Origin: Mariluticola halotolerans
Lineage (GTDB): Bacteria; Pseudomonadota; Alphaproteobacteria; Rhizobiales; Devosiaceae
Reading direction: 5' to 3'
Assembly: GCF_021611515.1 (NCBI RefSeq)
Contig: NZ_CP090960.1
Span: 2,710,001-2,774,000, forward strand
Length of the DNA stretch: 64,000 bases
Shown here: piece after piece, positions 9,914 through 18,483 of the stretch
Layout: the number at the start of each line of letters is the position of its first letter
Position numbering within the stretch: the stretch's first letter is position 1
Program-made: the position numbers and the translations under genes
Notes under the pieces: generated by a model
What the model saw: the letters and a program-made list of their open reading frames with translations, nothing else
What the model was told of the DNA's origin: nothing
Databases searched by the model: none

Positions 9914-11668
9914 TCAGGTGTTTCCGGTCCGCTGGCGTGCCTTGTCGGATGCGTCTTCGTCGTTCTCGAACTTTGCCAAAGTGTTGGCGCGCACTTCCGG
10001 GCGTCCCAGCAGGAAACCCTGAATGCCGAAGCATTTTTCTGCGGTCAGGAAGTCCAGCTGTTCCCGCGTTTCCACACCTTCCGCCACGATAGGCATGTTC
10101 AGTCCGCGCCCCAGCCCAATGACTGCGCGTACAATCTCGCGGGCGTGCTGGTCCTCTCCGATTCTACCGATGAATGAGCGGTCGATCTTGAGTTTGTCGA
10201 AGGGGAAGGATTGCAGGTAGCTCAGGGATGAATATCCGGTGCCGAAATCGTCCATCGCAATCCGGACGCCCATTTGCTTGATGCGGTTTAGAATATCGAG
10301 TGCCCGCGGGAAATCGTGCACAAGAACACCTTCGGTAATTTCGATTTCAAGCCGGTTTGGATCGAGATCCGTCTCCAGCAAGATTTCGCTGAGAAGGGCA
10401 GGCAGATCGCCGTGCCGGAACTGTAACGGGGACAGGTTGACGGCAATGGCGTATTTTTCGTCCCATTGTGTCGCTTCCGCGCATGCGGTTTTCAGCGCCC
10501 AGGCGCCAATATCCACGATCAAGCCGCTTTCCTCGGCGACCGGAATGAATTCGACCGGGGAAATGGCGCCGTGTTCGGGGTGCTGCCAGCGCAGAAGCGC
10601 TTCAAACCCTGTGATTTCGCCATCCACCGTGGACTGGGGCTGGTAGTGCAGTGACAACTCCCCACGGGACAAGGCGACGCGCAGATCCTGCGCCAGACGC
10701 CGGCGATTATGGATGCGCTTGTCCATTTCCGGTTCGAAGAACCGATAGGTGGCCCGCCCTTCTTCCTTGGCCCGATAAAGGGCTGCATCCGAGGCGTTGA
10801 GCAATGCCTCAACGTCGGCACCGTTTTCAGGGTAGACGGCAATGCCGGCGCTGAGATTGACCAATATGCGGTTGCCGTTGATTTCAACCTCGGTGCCTGC
10901 CTCCTGCAGCAGCGTTTCCGCCATTTCTCCGATTCCTGCATGATAGTCGCACAGGAACACGAACTCATCGCCTCCGAGCCGGGCGACAAAGCAGTCTTTG
11001 GCAAAATTTGCAAAGCGCCGCCCGATCTCTTTGAGAAGGGCATCGCCGGAACCGTGGCCAAACACGTCGTTGACGTCTTTGAAGCGGTCGAGATCCACAG
11101 AGATTACGCAAAACGACGTGCCCAGAATGCGCGCCTCTTCCATAACATTATTGAGCCGGTTGGAGAAAGCGGCCCGGTTGGGCAAGCCCGTCAGCGGATC
11201 GTGCCAGGCCAGATATTCCACCTGCTGCTCCGCCCGCTTCCGGTCGGTGATATCGGCATGGGTGGTCACTATAAGTCCATTGCCAATCGGCCTGTCGAGA
11301 ATCTCGATCAGCCGACCTTGCACTTCAATGTTCTTGCGAAATTCCTCACCGCGGGCGAGCGCTGCGAATGTGTCTTCGAATACCTTTCGCGCATCATCGA
11401 ACAAATGATCAAAATGACCTAAATCGAGAATTTCCCAAATCGTGAGGTCCGAGGGGCCAAACTGGTCAGCACCCGCACCTGGTGGGGGTGTGTGGTCCAT
11501 CCCGTAGATGCGCCCGAACTCAAGATTGTGGGCCAGCAAGCGACCTTCCATCGACACCAGTCCCGCACCGAAGGGGAGATTGTTGATCAATGTCTCGAGG
11601 GCGTCGATCTCGCCGACAGTTGCCGTTACCGGTTGCTGCGTCGATCCAGAATTCATAACTAATACCAT
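9914..11668 (-). CDS. PAS-GGDEF-EAL cyclic-di-GMP enzyme
   Basis: A soluble 584-residue protein. Residues 20-145 form a PAS-like sensor domain ending ADITDRK. The GGDEF domain spans about 150-315 with an intact GGDEF at 232-236. The EAL domain spans about 325-570 with EAL at 356-358 and DDFGTGYSSLSYL. No RxxD inhibitory site sits five residues before GGDEF, so product feedback at the usual I-site is unlikely. Both synthesis and hydrolysis of c-di-GMP are possible. There are no membrane segments, so it senses a cytosolic signal. A second ATG four codons in is an alternative start. Confidence 0.9.
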   Translation of the reverse strand: MVLVMNSGSTQQPVTATVGEIDALETLINNLPFGAGLVSMEGRLLAHNLEFGRIYGMDHTPPPGAGADQFGPSDLTIWEILDLGHFDHLFDDARKVFEDTFAALARGEEFRKNIEVQGRLIEILDRPIGNGLIVTTHADITDRKRAEQQVEYLAWHDPLTGLPNRAAFSNRLNNVMEEARILGTSFCVISVDLDRFKDVNDVFGHGSGDALLKEIGRRFANFAKDCFVARLGGDEFVFLCDYHAGIGEMAETLLQEAGTEVEINGNRILVNLSAGIAVYPENGADVEALLNASDAALYRAKEEGRATYRFFEPEMDKRIHNRRRLAQDLRVALSRGELSLHYQPQSTVDGEITGFEALLRWQHPEHGAISPVEFIPVAEESGLIVDIGAWALKTACAEATQWDEKYAIAVNLSPLQFRHGDLPALLSEILLETDLDPNRLEIEITEGVLVHDFPRALDILNRIKQMGVRIAMDDFGTGYSSLSYLQSFPFDKLKIDRSFIGRIGEDQHAREIVRAVIGLGRGLNMPIVAEGVETREQLDFLTAEKCFGIQGFLLGRPEVRANTLAKFENDEDASDKARQRTGNT

Positions 11669-11826
11669 TCGCTTACATGACGCGTCCCGTATTAAGCATC
11701 GAATAGAGTGTTTAAGAATTGGTGGGAGAAACGGCTGTGCTGATCAATTTTTGGGCAATTTTGCCGTCATGTTTAAATTTGGGTAAAGGGACTTGTTTGT
11801 CTCAGCAATAGTCGGGCCCAACCAGC

Positions 11827-13314
11827 TCAGGTCATCCATACAGGTTCGGAAACGTCCAGTGGGGCGATTGGGCGGCGGATGTTTTTGTAGGGAATTTTGG
11901 CCGGGTCGGGCGGGTAGGGACCGCCACAGTTTACATAAATGATATCGGCAGCGATGGGTGCAAAAGCTGGATAGAAGTGGCTGGCTGATTTCACCGCGAC
12001 GATTTTTTTCTGCTTGAGCGCGATGCCCAGTTTTTCAAAAACGGCGGGATGAAATGTTTGGGCGCGCTTGCTGGCGAGGATCACATCCAGATTGCCGATC
12101 CGAATGGAAACCGCGGCACCCAGTGACACCCAGCTGGCCTGAAACGGGATCACCAGATCGTTTGTTGTGGCAATGACTTCGATATTAGCGTCTACAGGTG
12201 TGCCGGAACTGGCTGCGGCCTTGCCGCCGAAACGCAGGTTCAGCCGGGCGCCCGGCCCTGCAGCGTGGCAGAACGAGACGGCGACCGGATCCCATAAGGC
12301 ACCAGCCGCCGCCGGGATGTCGGGCCGGTTCAACAGGGCGTTGACTAAAAATGTGCTGTCGCCGGCCACGCCGCCGCCGGGATTGTCCCAGCGGTCGACC
12401 AGAATAACCGGCCCCTGATCCGCCGCAGCGGCCTTGGCGACAGCTTCCGCTGGCGGGGGCATATATGGCATCCGGTTGGACCCGAAATCGAGAACGCGCT
12501 TGCCGAGTGCTGCGGCAACCTGACGGCCTTTTGCGGTATCATTGTCGGTAATGGCGATGATGCGGGTGCCAACATCGGCAATATCGGCGGCAGGAAAGCC
12601 GTGAACCACCGATACGCTGAGCAGGCCCTCTTGCCCCTCCATCGCCAGCATGTCGTCCACCAGTTCGCGCCCGGGGCTGCGGCTTGTCATGAAATTGGCG
12701 ATTGCCCGCAGGTCGAGCACTTGCATATCTGGGGTGATTTCGCCACGGCCGGCACGCAATGCGAGATCAACCATGTCTTCGCCCCGTTCCAGAAAATCGG
12801 AATGGGGAACCTCTTTGAAGGTGACGATGATTGAACTGGCCTCGACCATTTTGTCGGTCAGGTGGCAATGTGGATCGAGTTCGACACCGATGATGGCGCT
12901 GTCGCCGACGATGGCGCGCGCCCGGCTTAACAGGTCGCCCTCGCAATCGTCGTAGCCCTCGGCGATCATGGCGCCATGCAGGCCGAACAGAGCAATATCG
13001 AGCGGCATGGCTTGTTTAAGTTGTTCGAGGATTTCATCGCGCAGCGATTCATAGGCCTGGCGGGCGACCAGACCTGCGGGCTCGGCCCAGGCGGCTGTGC
13101 CCTCGATCAATGTGAAGCCTTCTTCGCGAGCCCTGCGGCGCGCGGCAATAAAGGGCGCGGAACAAAGGGTTGGTGTTTCCGGGTGCTGGCCGGGTGGTGC
13201 GTAAAAGGCTTCCTCGAATGCCCCACGGTCGACGCGGATAGGCGAAAAAGTGTTGGTTTCAGTGGCAAGCGACGCCACGAATACCCTTGAAGCGGGCATG
13301 GTCAAGGCTTTCAT
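11827..13314 (-). CDS. M81 family metallopeptidase (MlrC-like)
   Basis: A 495-residue protein of the MlrC family, named after the zinc enzyme of microcystin breakdown. The opening ASLATETNTFSPIR, the GVELDPHCHLTDKM segment with probable metal ligands, and DNPGGGVAGDST are family hallmarks. Most MlrC-like proteins sit in catabolic operons and act on unknown small amide or peptide-like substrates. The start overlaps the stop of the RpiR gene by 4 bases, so it is third in the RidA-RpiR-MlrC operon reading leftward from the divergent promoter at 14.7-14.85 kb. Confidence 0.88.
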   Translation of the reverse strand: MKALTMPASRVFVASLATETNTFSPIRVDRGAFEEAFYAPPGQHPETPTLCSAPFIAARRRAREEGFTLIEGTAAWAEPAGLVARQAYESLRDEILEQLKQAMPLDIALFGLHGAMIAEGYDDCEGDLLSRARAIVGDSAIIGVELDPHCHLTDKMVEASSIIVTFKEVPHSDFLERGEDMVDLALRAGRGEITPDMQVLDLRAIANFMTSRSPGRELVDDMLAMEGQEGLLSVSVVHGFPAADIADVGTRIIAITDNDTAKGRQVAAALGKRVLDFGSNRMPYMPPPAEAVAKAAAADQGPVILVDRWDNPGGGVAGDSTFLVNALLNRPDIPAAAGALWDPVAVSFCHAAGPGARLNLRFGGKAAASSGTPVDANIEVIATTNDLVIPFQASWVSLGAAVSIRIGNLDVILASKRAQTFHPAVFEKLGIALKQKKIVAVKSASHFYPAFAPIAADIIYVNCGGPYPPDPAKIPYKNIRRPIAPLDVSEPVWMT

Positions 13315-14183
13315 TTTTCCGGGAGGATGCGTAAATCCATCAGGCTGTTCTTGGCGGCGCGGAGCCGTTCGAGCAGGGCCGAACCGCCACGCAGGGCGAT
13401 GGTGGTGGTGATGATATCGAGCAGCACCGCATGGGCGATGCGCGAAATCATTGGCGCATAGATTTCTGTGTTCTCATGTGCGTCTATGCCCAAGACGATG
13501 TCTGAGGCTGCGGAAAGCGCGGTGCCCGGCCGCGTGATGCTGACGACGGTAGCGCCGCATTCCCGGGCCTTTATGGCCATGGCCTCGATATCGCGCACCA
13601 TGCCTGTGTGGGAAAAGCAAAGCGCGACGTCACCTGGCCGGAGGCTGGCTGCTGCCAGACGCTGCAGATGCGTGTCGTCATAGGTGATCACTGGAATGCC
13701 GAACCGCATCAGCTTGTGTTGTGCTTCCATTGCCAGAATGCGCGCGGCACCAGTGCCGTAGCAGTCGATGCGCGGCGCTGTGGCCAGAATGTCGATGACC
13801 TTGTCCAGCACTGACTGATCGATGGAGCTGCGCATCGCGGTGAGCGCGTAGATGCTGGAATCGACCACTTTGTTGATGACGTCGCCGAGTGGGTCGTCAA
13901 AGCTGACATCGCTATGAACGTAAGGGGTGCCTGACACAATGCTTTGCCCGGTACGCAGCTTCAGCTCCGGGTAGCTCGACAAACCCATGGCACGTACAAA
14001 TCGCAACACAGTGGGCTGGCTGACGCCTACGGCCTCTGCGAGCCTTGCGATGGACATATGGATAATCTGGTCGGGCTGGTTGAGCACGAATTCGGCCACG
14101 CGCCGTTCCGATGGCGACAGCGCGCTCTTTTGTGCCGCCAACAGGCTCAAAAAGCGCTCTTCTACGGGTTGTGAATCCTCCAC
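13311..14183 (-). CDS. MurR/RpiR family transcriptional regulator
   Basis: A 290-residue regulator. The N-terminal HTH_6 domain (about 10-85) contains SIARLAEAVGVSQPTVLRFVRAMG, and a C-terminal SIS domain (about 125-260) usually binds a phosphosugar or related metabolite. Embedded between the RidA and MlrC genes, it is the obvious local regulator. Three sites close to TGTARTWWWAYTACA, the consensus of the RpiR-family protein HexR, lie in the two divergent promoter regions at 14775, 18328 and 18390. Whether it represses or activates is not visible. One site overlaps a likely core promoter, which favours repression. Confidence 0.9.
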   Translation of the reverse strand: MEDSQPVEERFLSLLAAQKSALSPSERRVAEFVLNQPDQIIHMSIARLAEAVGVSQPTVLRFVRAMGLSSYPELKLRTGQSIVSGTPYVHSDVSFDDPLGDVINKVVDSSIYALTAMRSSIDQSVLDKVIDILATAPRIDCYGTGAARILAMEAQHKLMRFGIPVITYDDTHLQRLAAASLRPGDVALCFSHTGMVRDIEAMAIKARECGATVVSITRPGTALSAASDIVLGIDAHENTEIYAPMISRIAHAVLLDIITTTIALRGGSALLERLRAAKNSLMDLRILPEK

Positions 14184-14206
14184 GCTACTATGCCTTCCCT
14201 TTGTGA

Positions 14207-14686
14207 CTATTCAAATGCAAACAGAGCTTCCACCTCGATACAGGCACCCAGAGGCAAAGTGGCCACGCCTATGGTGGTGCGGCTGTGGCGCCCGGCCTCG
14301 CCCATAATCTCAACGATCATATCCGATGCGCCGTTCATTGCAGCACCAAGTGTGGTGAAATCAGGATCAGCATTTACAAACCCGCCAAGCCGGACACAAG
14401 ATCGCAGGCGATCGAGGCTGGAAAGCGCTGCCTGCGCCTGCGCGAGAATTTGCAGCAGACAAAGCTGTGCGGCCTCATATCCGACCTCTGTCGTAACTTT
14501 GCTCCCTATCTTGCCCTTGTGTATTTCGGCAATGGTTCCGTCCTGTCCCATGCAGAGTTGCCCGGAGACAAAAAGCAGGTTCCCCTCAATCTTGGTTGGG
14601 ATGTAATTCCCTTTTTTATTAGATACTTGAGGTAATATAACCCCCATATCTTCGAGGCGCTTTTCGATGGATTTCGTGGCGGGCAT
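14207..14686 (-). CDS. RidA/YjgF family protein (island copy)
   Basis: A 159-residue member of the RidA (UK114/YjgF) family, the branch with the GVATLPLGACIEVEALF ending and an arginine in HSRTTIG. RidA proteins hydrolyse reactive enamine/imine intermediates such as 2-aminoacrylate released by PLP enzymes. Here it is divergent from a PLP-dependent deaminase-like gene, which makes that role plausible. An upstream in-frame ATG at 14860 would overlap the divergent gene and add an implausible AT-rich segment, so 14686 is chosen. It is first in the operon with RpiR and MlrC. A second RidA is at 44279. Confidence 0.83.
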   Translation of the reverse strand: MPATKSIEKRLEDMGVILPQVSNKKGNYIPTKIEGNLLFVSGQLCMGQDGTIAEIHKGKIGSKVTTEVGYEAAQLCLLQILAQAQAALSSLDRLRSCVRLGGFVNADPDFTTLGAAMNGASDMIVEIMGEAGRHSRTTIGVATLPLGACIEVEALFAFE

Positions 14687-14774
14687 AGCGTGGTTCCGTA
14701 GGTTTTCGACAAGAGAATATTGTGTAGGAAAGTCAAAACTATATACCAATTTGGAACGTTGACGAACAAGTTTT

Positions 14775-14789
14775 TGTAATTTATCTACA
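14775..14789. promoter_or_regulatory. RpiR/HexR-like operator 1
   Basis: TGTAATTTATCTACA matches the HexR-type consensus TGTARTWWWAYTACA at 14 of 15 positions. It lies in the AT-rich gap between the divergent RidA and PLP-enzyme genes. This is the promoter region of the RidA-RpiR-MlrC operon and of the PLP enzyme-deacylase operon. Confidence 0.6.
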
Positions 14790-14847
14790 TATTCATGGTC
14801 GAAGGATAATTCATCGGCCGACATCACCTTGCATATGGGGTTTTGAT

Positions 14848-15888
14848 ATGAGTGCATCACATGCCGTGCGCATGATCAGTGATCCGCTTACGGGTCAACA
14901 ACGGCTTCAGCTTGCAAATCTACCGACCCCGCTGGAGGCCGCGCCGCGTCTGGCTGAACATGCCGGGCTGACGTCACTATTCATCAAGCGCGAGGATATG
15001 AGCGGGTACGCGCTGGGTGGCAACAAGTTGCGTCAGATTGATTTCATTCTCGCTGAGGCCGTGGCCCAGCAGGCCGATGTCGTGGTCACTACGGCCGGCA
15101 GTCAGTCAAATTTCTGCCGGTCCCTGGCGGGAGCAGCGGCCAAGTTGGGGCTGGGCTGTCATTTGCATTTGCGCGCGAAAATGGGGATCGAGCCGGTGGG
15201 TAACCTGCTTCTCGACGATATATTCGGTGCCCGTATCAGCTTTACGCAGCGCACTGACCCGTGGGATCCGGCCATTCGCGGGGAAATGGATGCGATTGCA
15301 CAAGGATATCGTGAAGAAGGCCGCACCCCATATGTCGCCCAGTTAACCGGCGTCAGCGCACCCTTGGGGGTGGCGGGCTGGATGTCCGGTGCGGCAGAGC
15401 TTTTGTCGGATTTTGAACGCGTCGGCGTGACGCCGGACGTGGTTATTTCGGTTTGCGGATCCGGCCTGACGGCGGGCGGGCTTGCGCTTGGTTTCAAGCA
15501 TTTAGGTTCGCGGGTCCGCGTGTTGGGCGTGAGTGCGCAGCAACCAGAGCAAAGATTGCGCGACTGGATTGTGTCCACTGCCAATGAAGCCGCTGATGCC
15601 CTTGGGTTTGCAACGCGTTTGGAGCCGGGTGATCTGGATATCGTGGATAATCAAATTGCGCCCGGTTACGGGATGCCCTCGCCGGCCAGTATTGCGGCTG
15701 TCCGTGTGGCGGGGCGGCTGGAAGGGCTTGTGCTGGATCCTGTTTACACAGGCAAAGGCATGGCCGCGCTGCTGGCGGAAGCTGGGGGTGGTCTTCTGGC
15801 AGGTAAATCGGTGGTGTTCCTGCATTCAGGCGGCACGCCGGGGCTGTTCAACCATGCCGGTGCCTTTGCTGCGAAAGAAGCGGATTAA
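14848..15888 (+). CDS. PLP-dependent D-cysteine desulfhydrase/ACC deaminase family enzyme
   Basis: A 346-residue fold-type II PLP enzyme. Lys60 in GYALGGNKLRQ is the cofactor lysine, TTAGSQSNFCR is the substrate-contact loop and CGSGLTAGGLALG is the phosphate-binding loop. The family includes D-cysteine desulfhydrase, 1-aminocyclopropane-1-carboxylate deaminase and L-cysteate sulfo-lyase, and members cannot be told apart from motifs alone. It shares a TAATG overlap with the downstream deacylase and is divergent from RidA. The context suggests ammonia removal from an amino-acid-like intermediate, not sulfide release, but that is inference. Confidence 0.86.
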   Translation: MSASHAVRMISDPLTGQQRLQLANLPTPLEAAPRLAEHAGLTSLFIKREDMSGYALGGNKLRQIDFILAEAVAQQADVVVTTAGSQSNFCRSLAGAAAKLGLGCHLHLRAKMGIEPVGNLLLDDIFGARISFTQRTDPWDPAIRGEMDAIAQGYREEGRTPYVAQLTGVSAPLGVAGWMSGAAELLSDFERVGVTPDVVISVCGSGLTAGGLALGFKHLGSRVRVLGVSAQQPEQRLRDWIVSTANEAADALGFATRLEPGDLDIVDNQIAPGYGMPSPASIAAVRVAGRLEGLVLDPVYTGKGMAALLAEAGGGLLAGKSVVFLHSGGTPGLFNHAGAFAAKEAD

Positions 15889-16910
15889 TGCCGGACAAAG
15901 CGGCGCCTGCGGGACCGGCCCGGCTCGAGGTCGAGCTTGAAAAAACCGGACGTCATTTCGGCGAAATGTTTGTGCCCTATTCGCACGACCGGTCTGCCTA
16001 TGGGCGCATCAGCGTGCCCGTTGCCGTGGTCAGGGGTGGGCCCGGCCCCACTTTATTGTGTGTGGCGGGTATTCACGGTGATGAATATGAGGGGCAGATC
16101 GCCTTGATGCGTCTGGCGCATCTGCTGGATTTTAACAAGCTTTCGGGGCGCGTTGTCATTGTGCCGATGGCCAACCCTCCGGCCTCAATGGCGGCGCGTC
16201 GAACCTCGCCGGTGGATGGGGTGAATATGGCCCGTTGTTTTCCCGGAAAGGCCGATGGAAGCCCCAGCGAACAACTGGCCGAAGGCATGAGCCGGCTATT
16301 ATTGCCGCTGGCCGACTGCGTTGTCGATTTTCATAGCGGGGGCAGCACACTCGATTATCTGCCCTGTGCGTTTGGCCGCCTGCCGGACGTGCCTGCGCTG
16401 GCCAACAGGGTGCTTGATCTGATGCAGGCTTTCGGCGCGCCGCATACTTTTGTGGTGACGCGGCCTGAGGCGAGTGCGACCTTTGTGTCGGCAGCGCTGG
16501 AGAAGGGGGTGCCGGCGATGGCAACAGAGCTGGGGGGCGCTGGTCAGGTGACGCGGCAAACCCTCGATGTCGCCTGGCAGGGCCTGTTTAACATTCTCGC
16601 CTTTATGGGCATGATTGCAGGTGTGCCCAAATCGCCGACACGGCTGATGGAGGTGTTGCCCGGGGCTTTCCTGCGCGCGCCGGGTGCGGGCATGTTCGAG
16701 CCTGCAACCAGCCTGGGCGCGATGGTTGAGGCCGGGGATATTGCCGGGCGGCTTTGGAATTCAGACAGGCTGGAGCGGGCGCCTGAAGACCTGTTTATGC
16801 CCGATGAGGGTATGGTTGTGTGCAGACGGGTTCCGGTGAGGTGTGAGCGCGCAGACGTGCTGCTGCATCTGGCCCGAGACGTTTCAGTGCCCGATTTGCT
16901 GCGGCGATAG
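15888..16910 (+). CDS. Succinylglutamate desuccinylase/aspartoacylase family deacylase (DoeB-like)
   Basis: A 340-residue zinc deacylase. The zinc ligands are His63 and Glu66 (GIHGDEYEG) and His149 (VVDFHSGG), and a likely catalytic glutamate sits in MATELGGAG. The segments SPVDGVNMARCFPG and LLPLADCVVDFHSGGSTLDYLP resemble DoeB, which removes an acetyl group from N-acetyl-diaminobutyrate in ectoine catabolism. The other ectoine genes are absent, so a different N-acyl substrate is likely. ATG overlaps the preceding TAA. A terminator follows within 25 bases. Confidence 0.84.
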   Translation: MPDKAAPAGPARLEVELEKTGRHFGEMFVPYSHDRSAYGRISVPVAVVRGGPGPTLLCVAGIHGDEYEGQIALMRLAHLLDFNKLSGRVVIVPMANPPASMAARRTSPVDGVNMARCFPGKADGSPSEQLAEGMSRLLLPLADCVVDFHSGGSTLDYLPCAFGRLPDVPALANRVLDLMQAFGAPHTFVVTRPEASATFVSAALEKGVPAMATELGGAGQVTRQTLDVAWQGLFNILAFMGMIAGVPKSPTRLMEVLPGAFLRAPGAGMFEPATSLGAMVEAGDIAGRLWNSDRLERAPEDLFMPDEGMVVCRRVPVRCERADVLLHLARDVSVPDLLRR

Positions 16911-16930
16911 CCGGGTTTTGTCACCAAAAT

Positions 16931-16957
16931 AAAAGGGGGCTGTTGCCCCCTTTTTTT
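16931..16957. terminator. Bidirectional terminator between convergent operons
   Basis: AAAAGGGGGC, loop TGTT, GCCCCCTTTTTTT. The A-run and T-run on the two sides allow it to serve both the deacylase gene (plus) and the solute-binding protein gene (minus). Confidence 0.93.
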
Positions 16958-16974
16958 GTTTTGCTGGTTGAAGC

Positions 16975-18264
16975 TTACGATGTGGGAACGAGTGGCTTTA
17001 CCCGGGACACCAGATCCTCCATGGCCTGTTCGGGCGTCTTGATGCCGAGCAGGACGGTTTCCGCTTCTTCCTTGAAATAATCCGCTGCACGTGCCGCTTC
17101 GTCGAATGCGGGCAATGGTACGCGCGAAACGGCGAGCACCTTGCGTTCGGCCTGGGAATACGACAAGGCATCGACAATGCGCGGGTCGTCATATGTCGAA
17201 TTGCGGATCGGGCCGTTACCGTTCAGAGCGGCGGCAACCGTGGATTCGGGAGAGGACATGTTCTTGATGAACTGCCATGCAAGATCTTTGTTCTGGCTGT
17301 TCTTGGGGATGGCCATGCTCCAGAATTCGACCTTGGTCGGCGCAACGTCATACTTGCCCTTCAGTTCCTCGGCGACAGGGAAATAGGTTGTCTTGATCTT
17401 TCCCGCCGTCTGGGATTTTTCGGGGTCATTGTAAAGTCTGTTGCGGCTCATTGAACTCATGGCCATCGCGGCGCGTCCGGTCTGCATCCATGTGTTGGCG
17501 TCTTCCGCCTTCATGCCCAGCAGATTGCGGGGCACAGCGCCTGCATCGTGCAGTTCCTTGATTGCTTTGAGGGCCTTGATCATTGCTGGTGAGTTGGCCA
17601 CGACTTCGAAATCTGCTGTGATGAAATCGGCATCCCAGGCCCGTGCAAAAGCGATCACTTCGGGATAGGCGAGACCGGGCAGGATGAAGCCCACTGCCGG
17701 CGTGCCGTTGGGCCGTTCGCCGGTGCAGCGTTTGGCCACATCGATGAACTCTTCGATCGTTTCCGGCGGCGAATCGACCCCGCATTCCGCGAAAATCTCT
17801 TCGTTGTAATGCAAGCCTGTGGACGCGTGGCGGAACGGCACGGCGAACAGCTGGCCATCGAAGGTCACCGCATCGACAAGGCCGGTGAAAATATCATCGA
17901 ACTTGTCGATAGGATCGCTTTGCATATAGCCGTCGAGCGGCTCGAATAATGATGTCACGCGGGGGGTGGCATAGGTGTTGAGCAGAAAGGCCACATCGAC
18001 CGTTGTCTGGTCGAGGGAAGCTTCGCGGAATACCCTGTCGTGCAGCGGGCCTGTTTCAAACGTCACCCAGTTAACCGCAGCGCCGGTCGCTTGTGTGAAG
18101 GCGGTGGTGACATCGCCGCCTGCCGTGCCGATGGAAACATTCTTCATGACCCGGTGGGCAAATACATTGACCTCGCCGCTCTGGGCAAAGCTGATGCCGC
18201 CCATATATGGCGCGGCGCAGGTCGCGGTGGTCCCGGCGAGAAAGTGCCTTCTCGTTAAACGCAT
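16975..18264 (-). CDS. ABC transporter extracellular solute-binding protein (sugar type), Tat-exported
   Basis: A 429-residue periplasmic binding protein of the family-1 (maltose-binding-like) group. The N-terminus MRLTRRHFLAG is a twin-arginine signal, and cleavage is expected after ISFAQ at about residue 28. GGAGGAAAG just before ATG 18264 fixes the start. It is transcribed divergently from the two permease genes, an unusual order since the binding protein usually leads that operon. It delivers the cluster's substrate to the permeases at 18484 and 19370. The fold suits oligosaccharides, polyols or sugar derivatives. The ligand is unknown. Confidence 0.88.
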   Translation of the reverse strand: MRLTRRHFLAGTTATCAAPYMGGISFAQSGEVNVFAHRVMKNVSIGTAGGDVTTAFTQATGAAVNWVTFETGPLHDRVFREASLDQTTVDVAFLLNTYATPRVTSLFEPLDGYMQSDPIDKFDDIFTGLVDAVTFDGQLFAVPFRHASTGLHYNEEIFAECGVDSPPETIEEFIDVAKRCTGERPNGTPAVGFILPGLAYPEVIAFARAWDADFITADFEVVANSPAMIKALKAIKELHDAGAVPRNLLGMKAEDANTWMQTGRAAMAMSSMSRNRLYNDPEKSQTAGKIKTTYFPVAEELKGKYDVAPTKVEFWSMAIPKNSQNKDLAWQFIKNMSSPESTVAAALNGNGPIRNSTYDDPRIVDALSYSQAERKVLAVSRVPLPAFDEAARAADYFKEEAETVLLGIKTPEQAMEDLVSRVKPLVPTS

Positions 18265-18327
18265 CGTCTTTCCTCCATTATAAGTGCTCTCGCTCACGCG
18301 AGGCCTCGTCCCTGTCTGGCAGGGTGT

Positions 18328-18342
18328 GGTAGAATAATTACA
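18328..18342. promoter_or_regulatory. RpiR/HexR-like operator 2
   Basis: GGTAGAATAATTACA (reverse strand TGTAATTATTCTACC) matches TGTARTWWWAYTACA at 13 of 15 positions. It lies on the binding-protein side of the divergent promoter region, 64 bases before that gene's start. Confidence 0.5.
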
Positions 18343-18389
18343 CAAATTTGCCAGTTGCAAGCGAAAAACCGCGTTGACAGCCATAATTT

Positions 18390-18404
18390 TTTAGTTTTAC
18401 TACA
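18390..18404. promoter_or_regulatory. RpiR/HexR-like operator 3 near a -35 box
   Basis: TTTAGTTTTACTACA matches TGTARTWWWAYTACA at 14 of 15 positions. TTGACA at 18374-18379 is a good -35 box, and any -10 at normal spacing would fall inside this operator. A regulator bound here would block transcription of the permease operon. Confidence 0.58.
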
Positions 18405-18483
18405 TAGTCAACCCGGCCAGAATGAGCTGGAACACCTTGGGAATGCGCTTGCGCGGCCCGGTCATCCACATATGGGAGTATGC

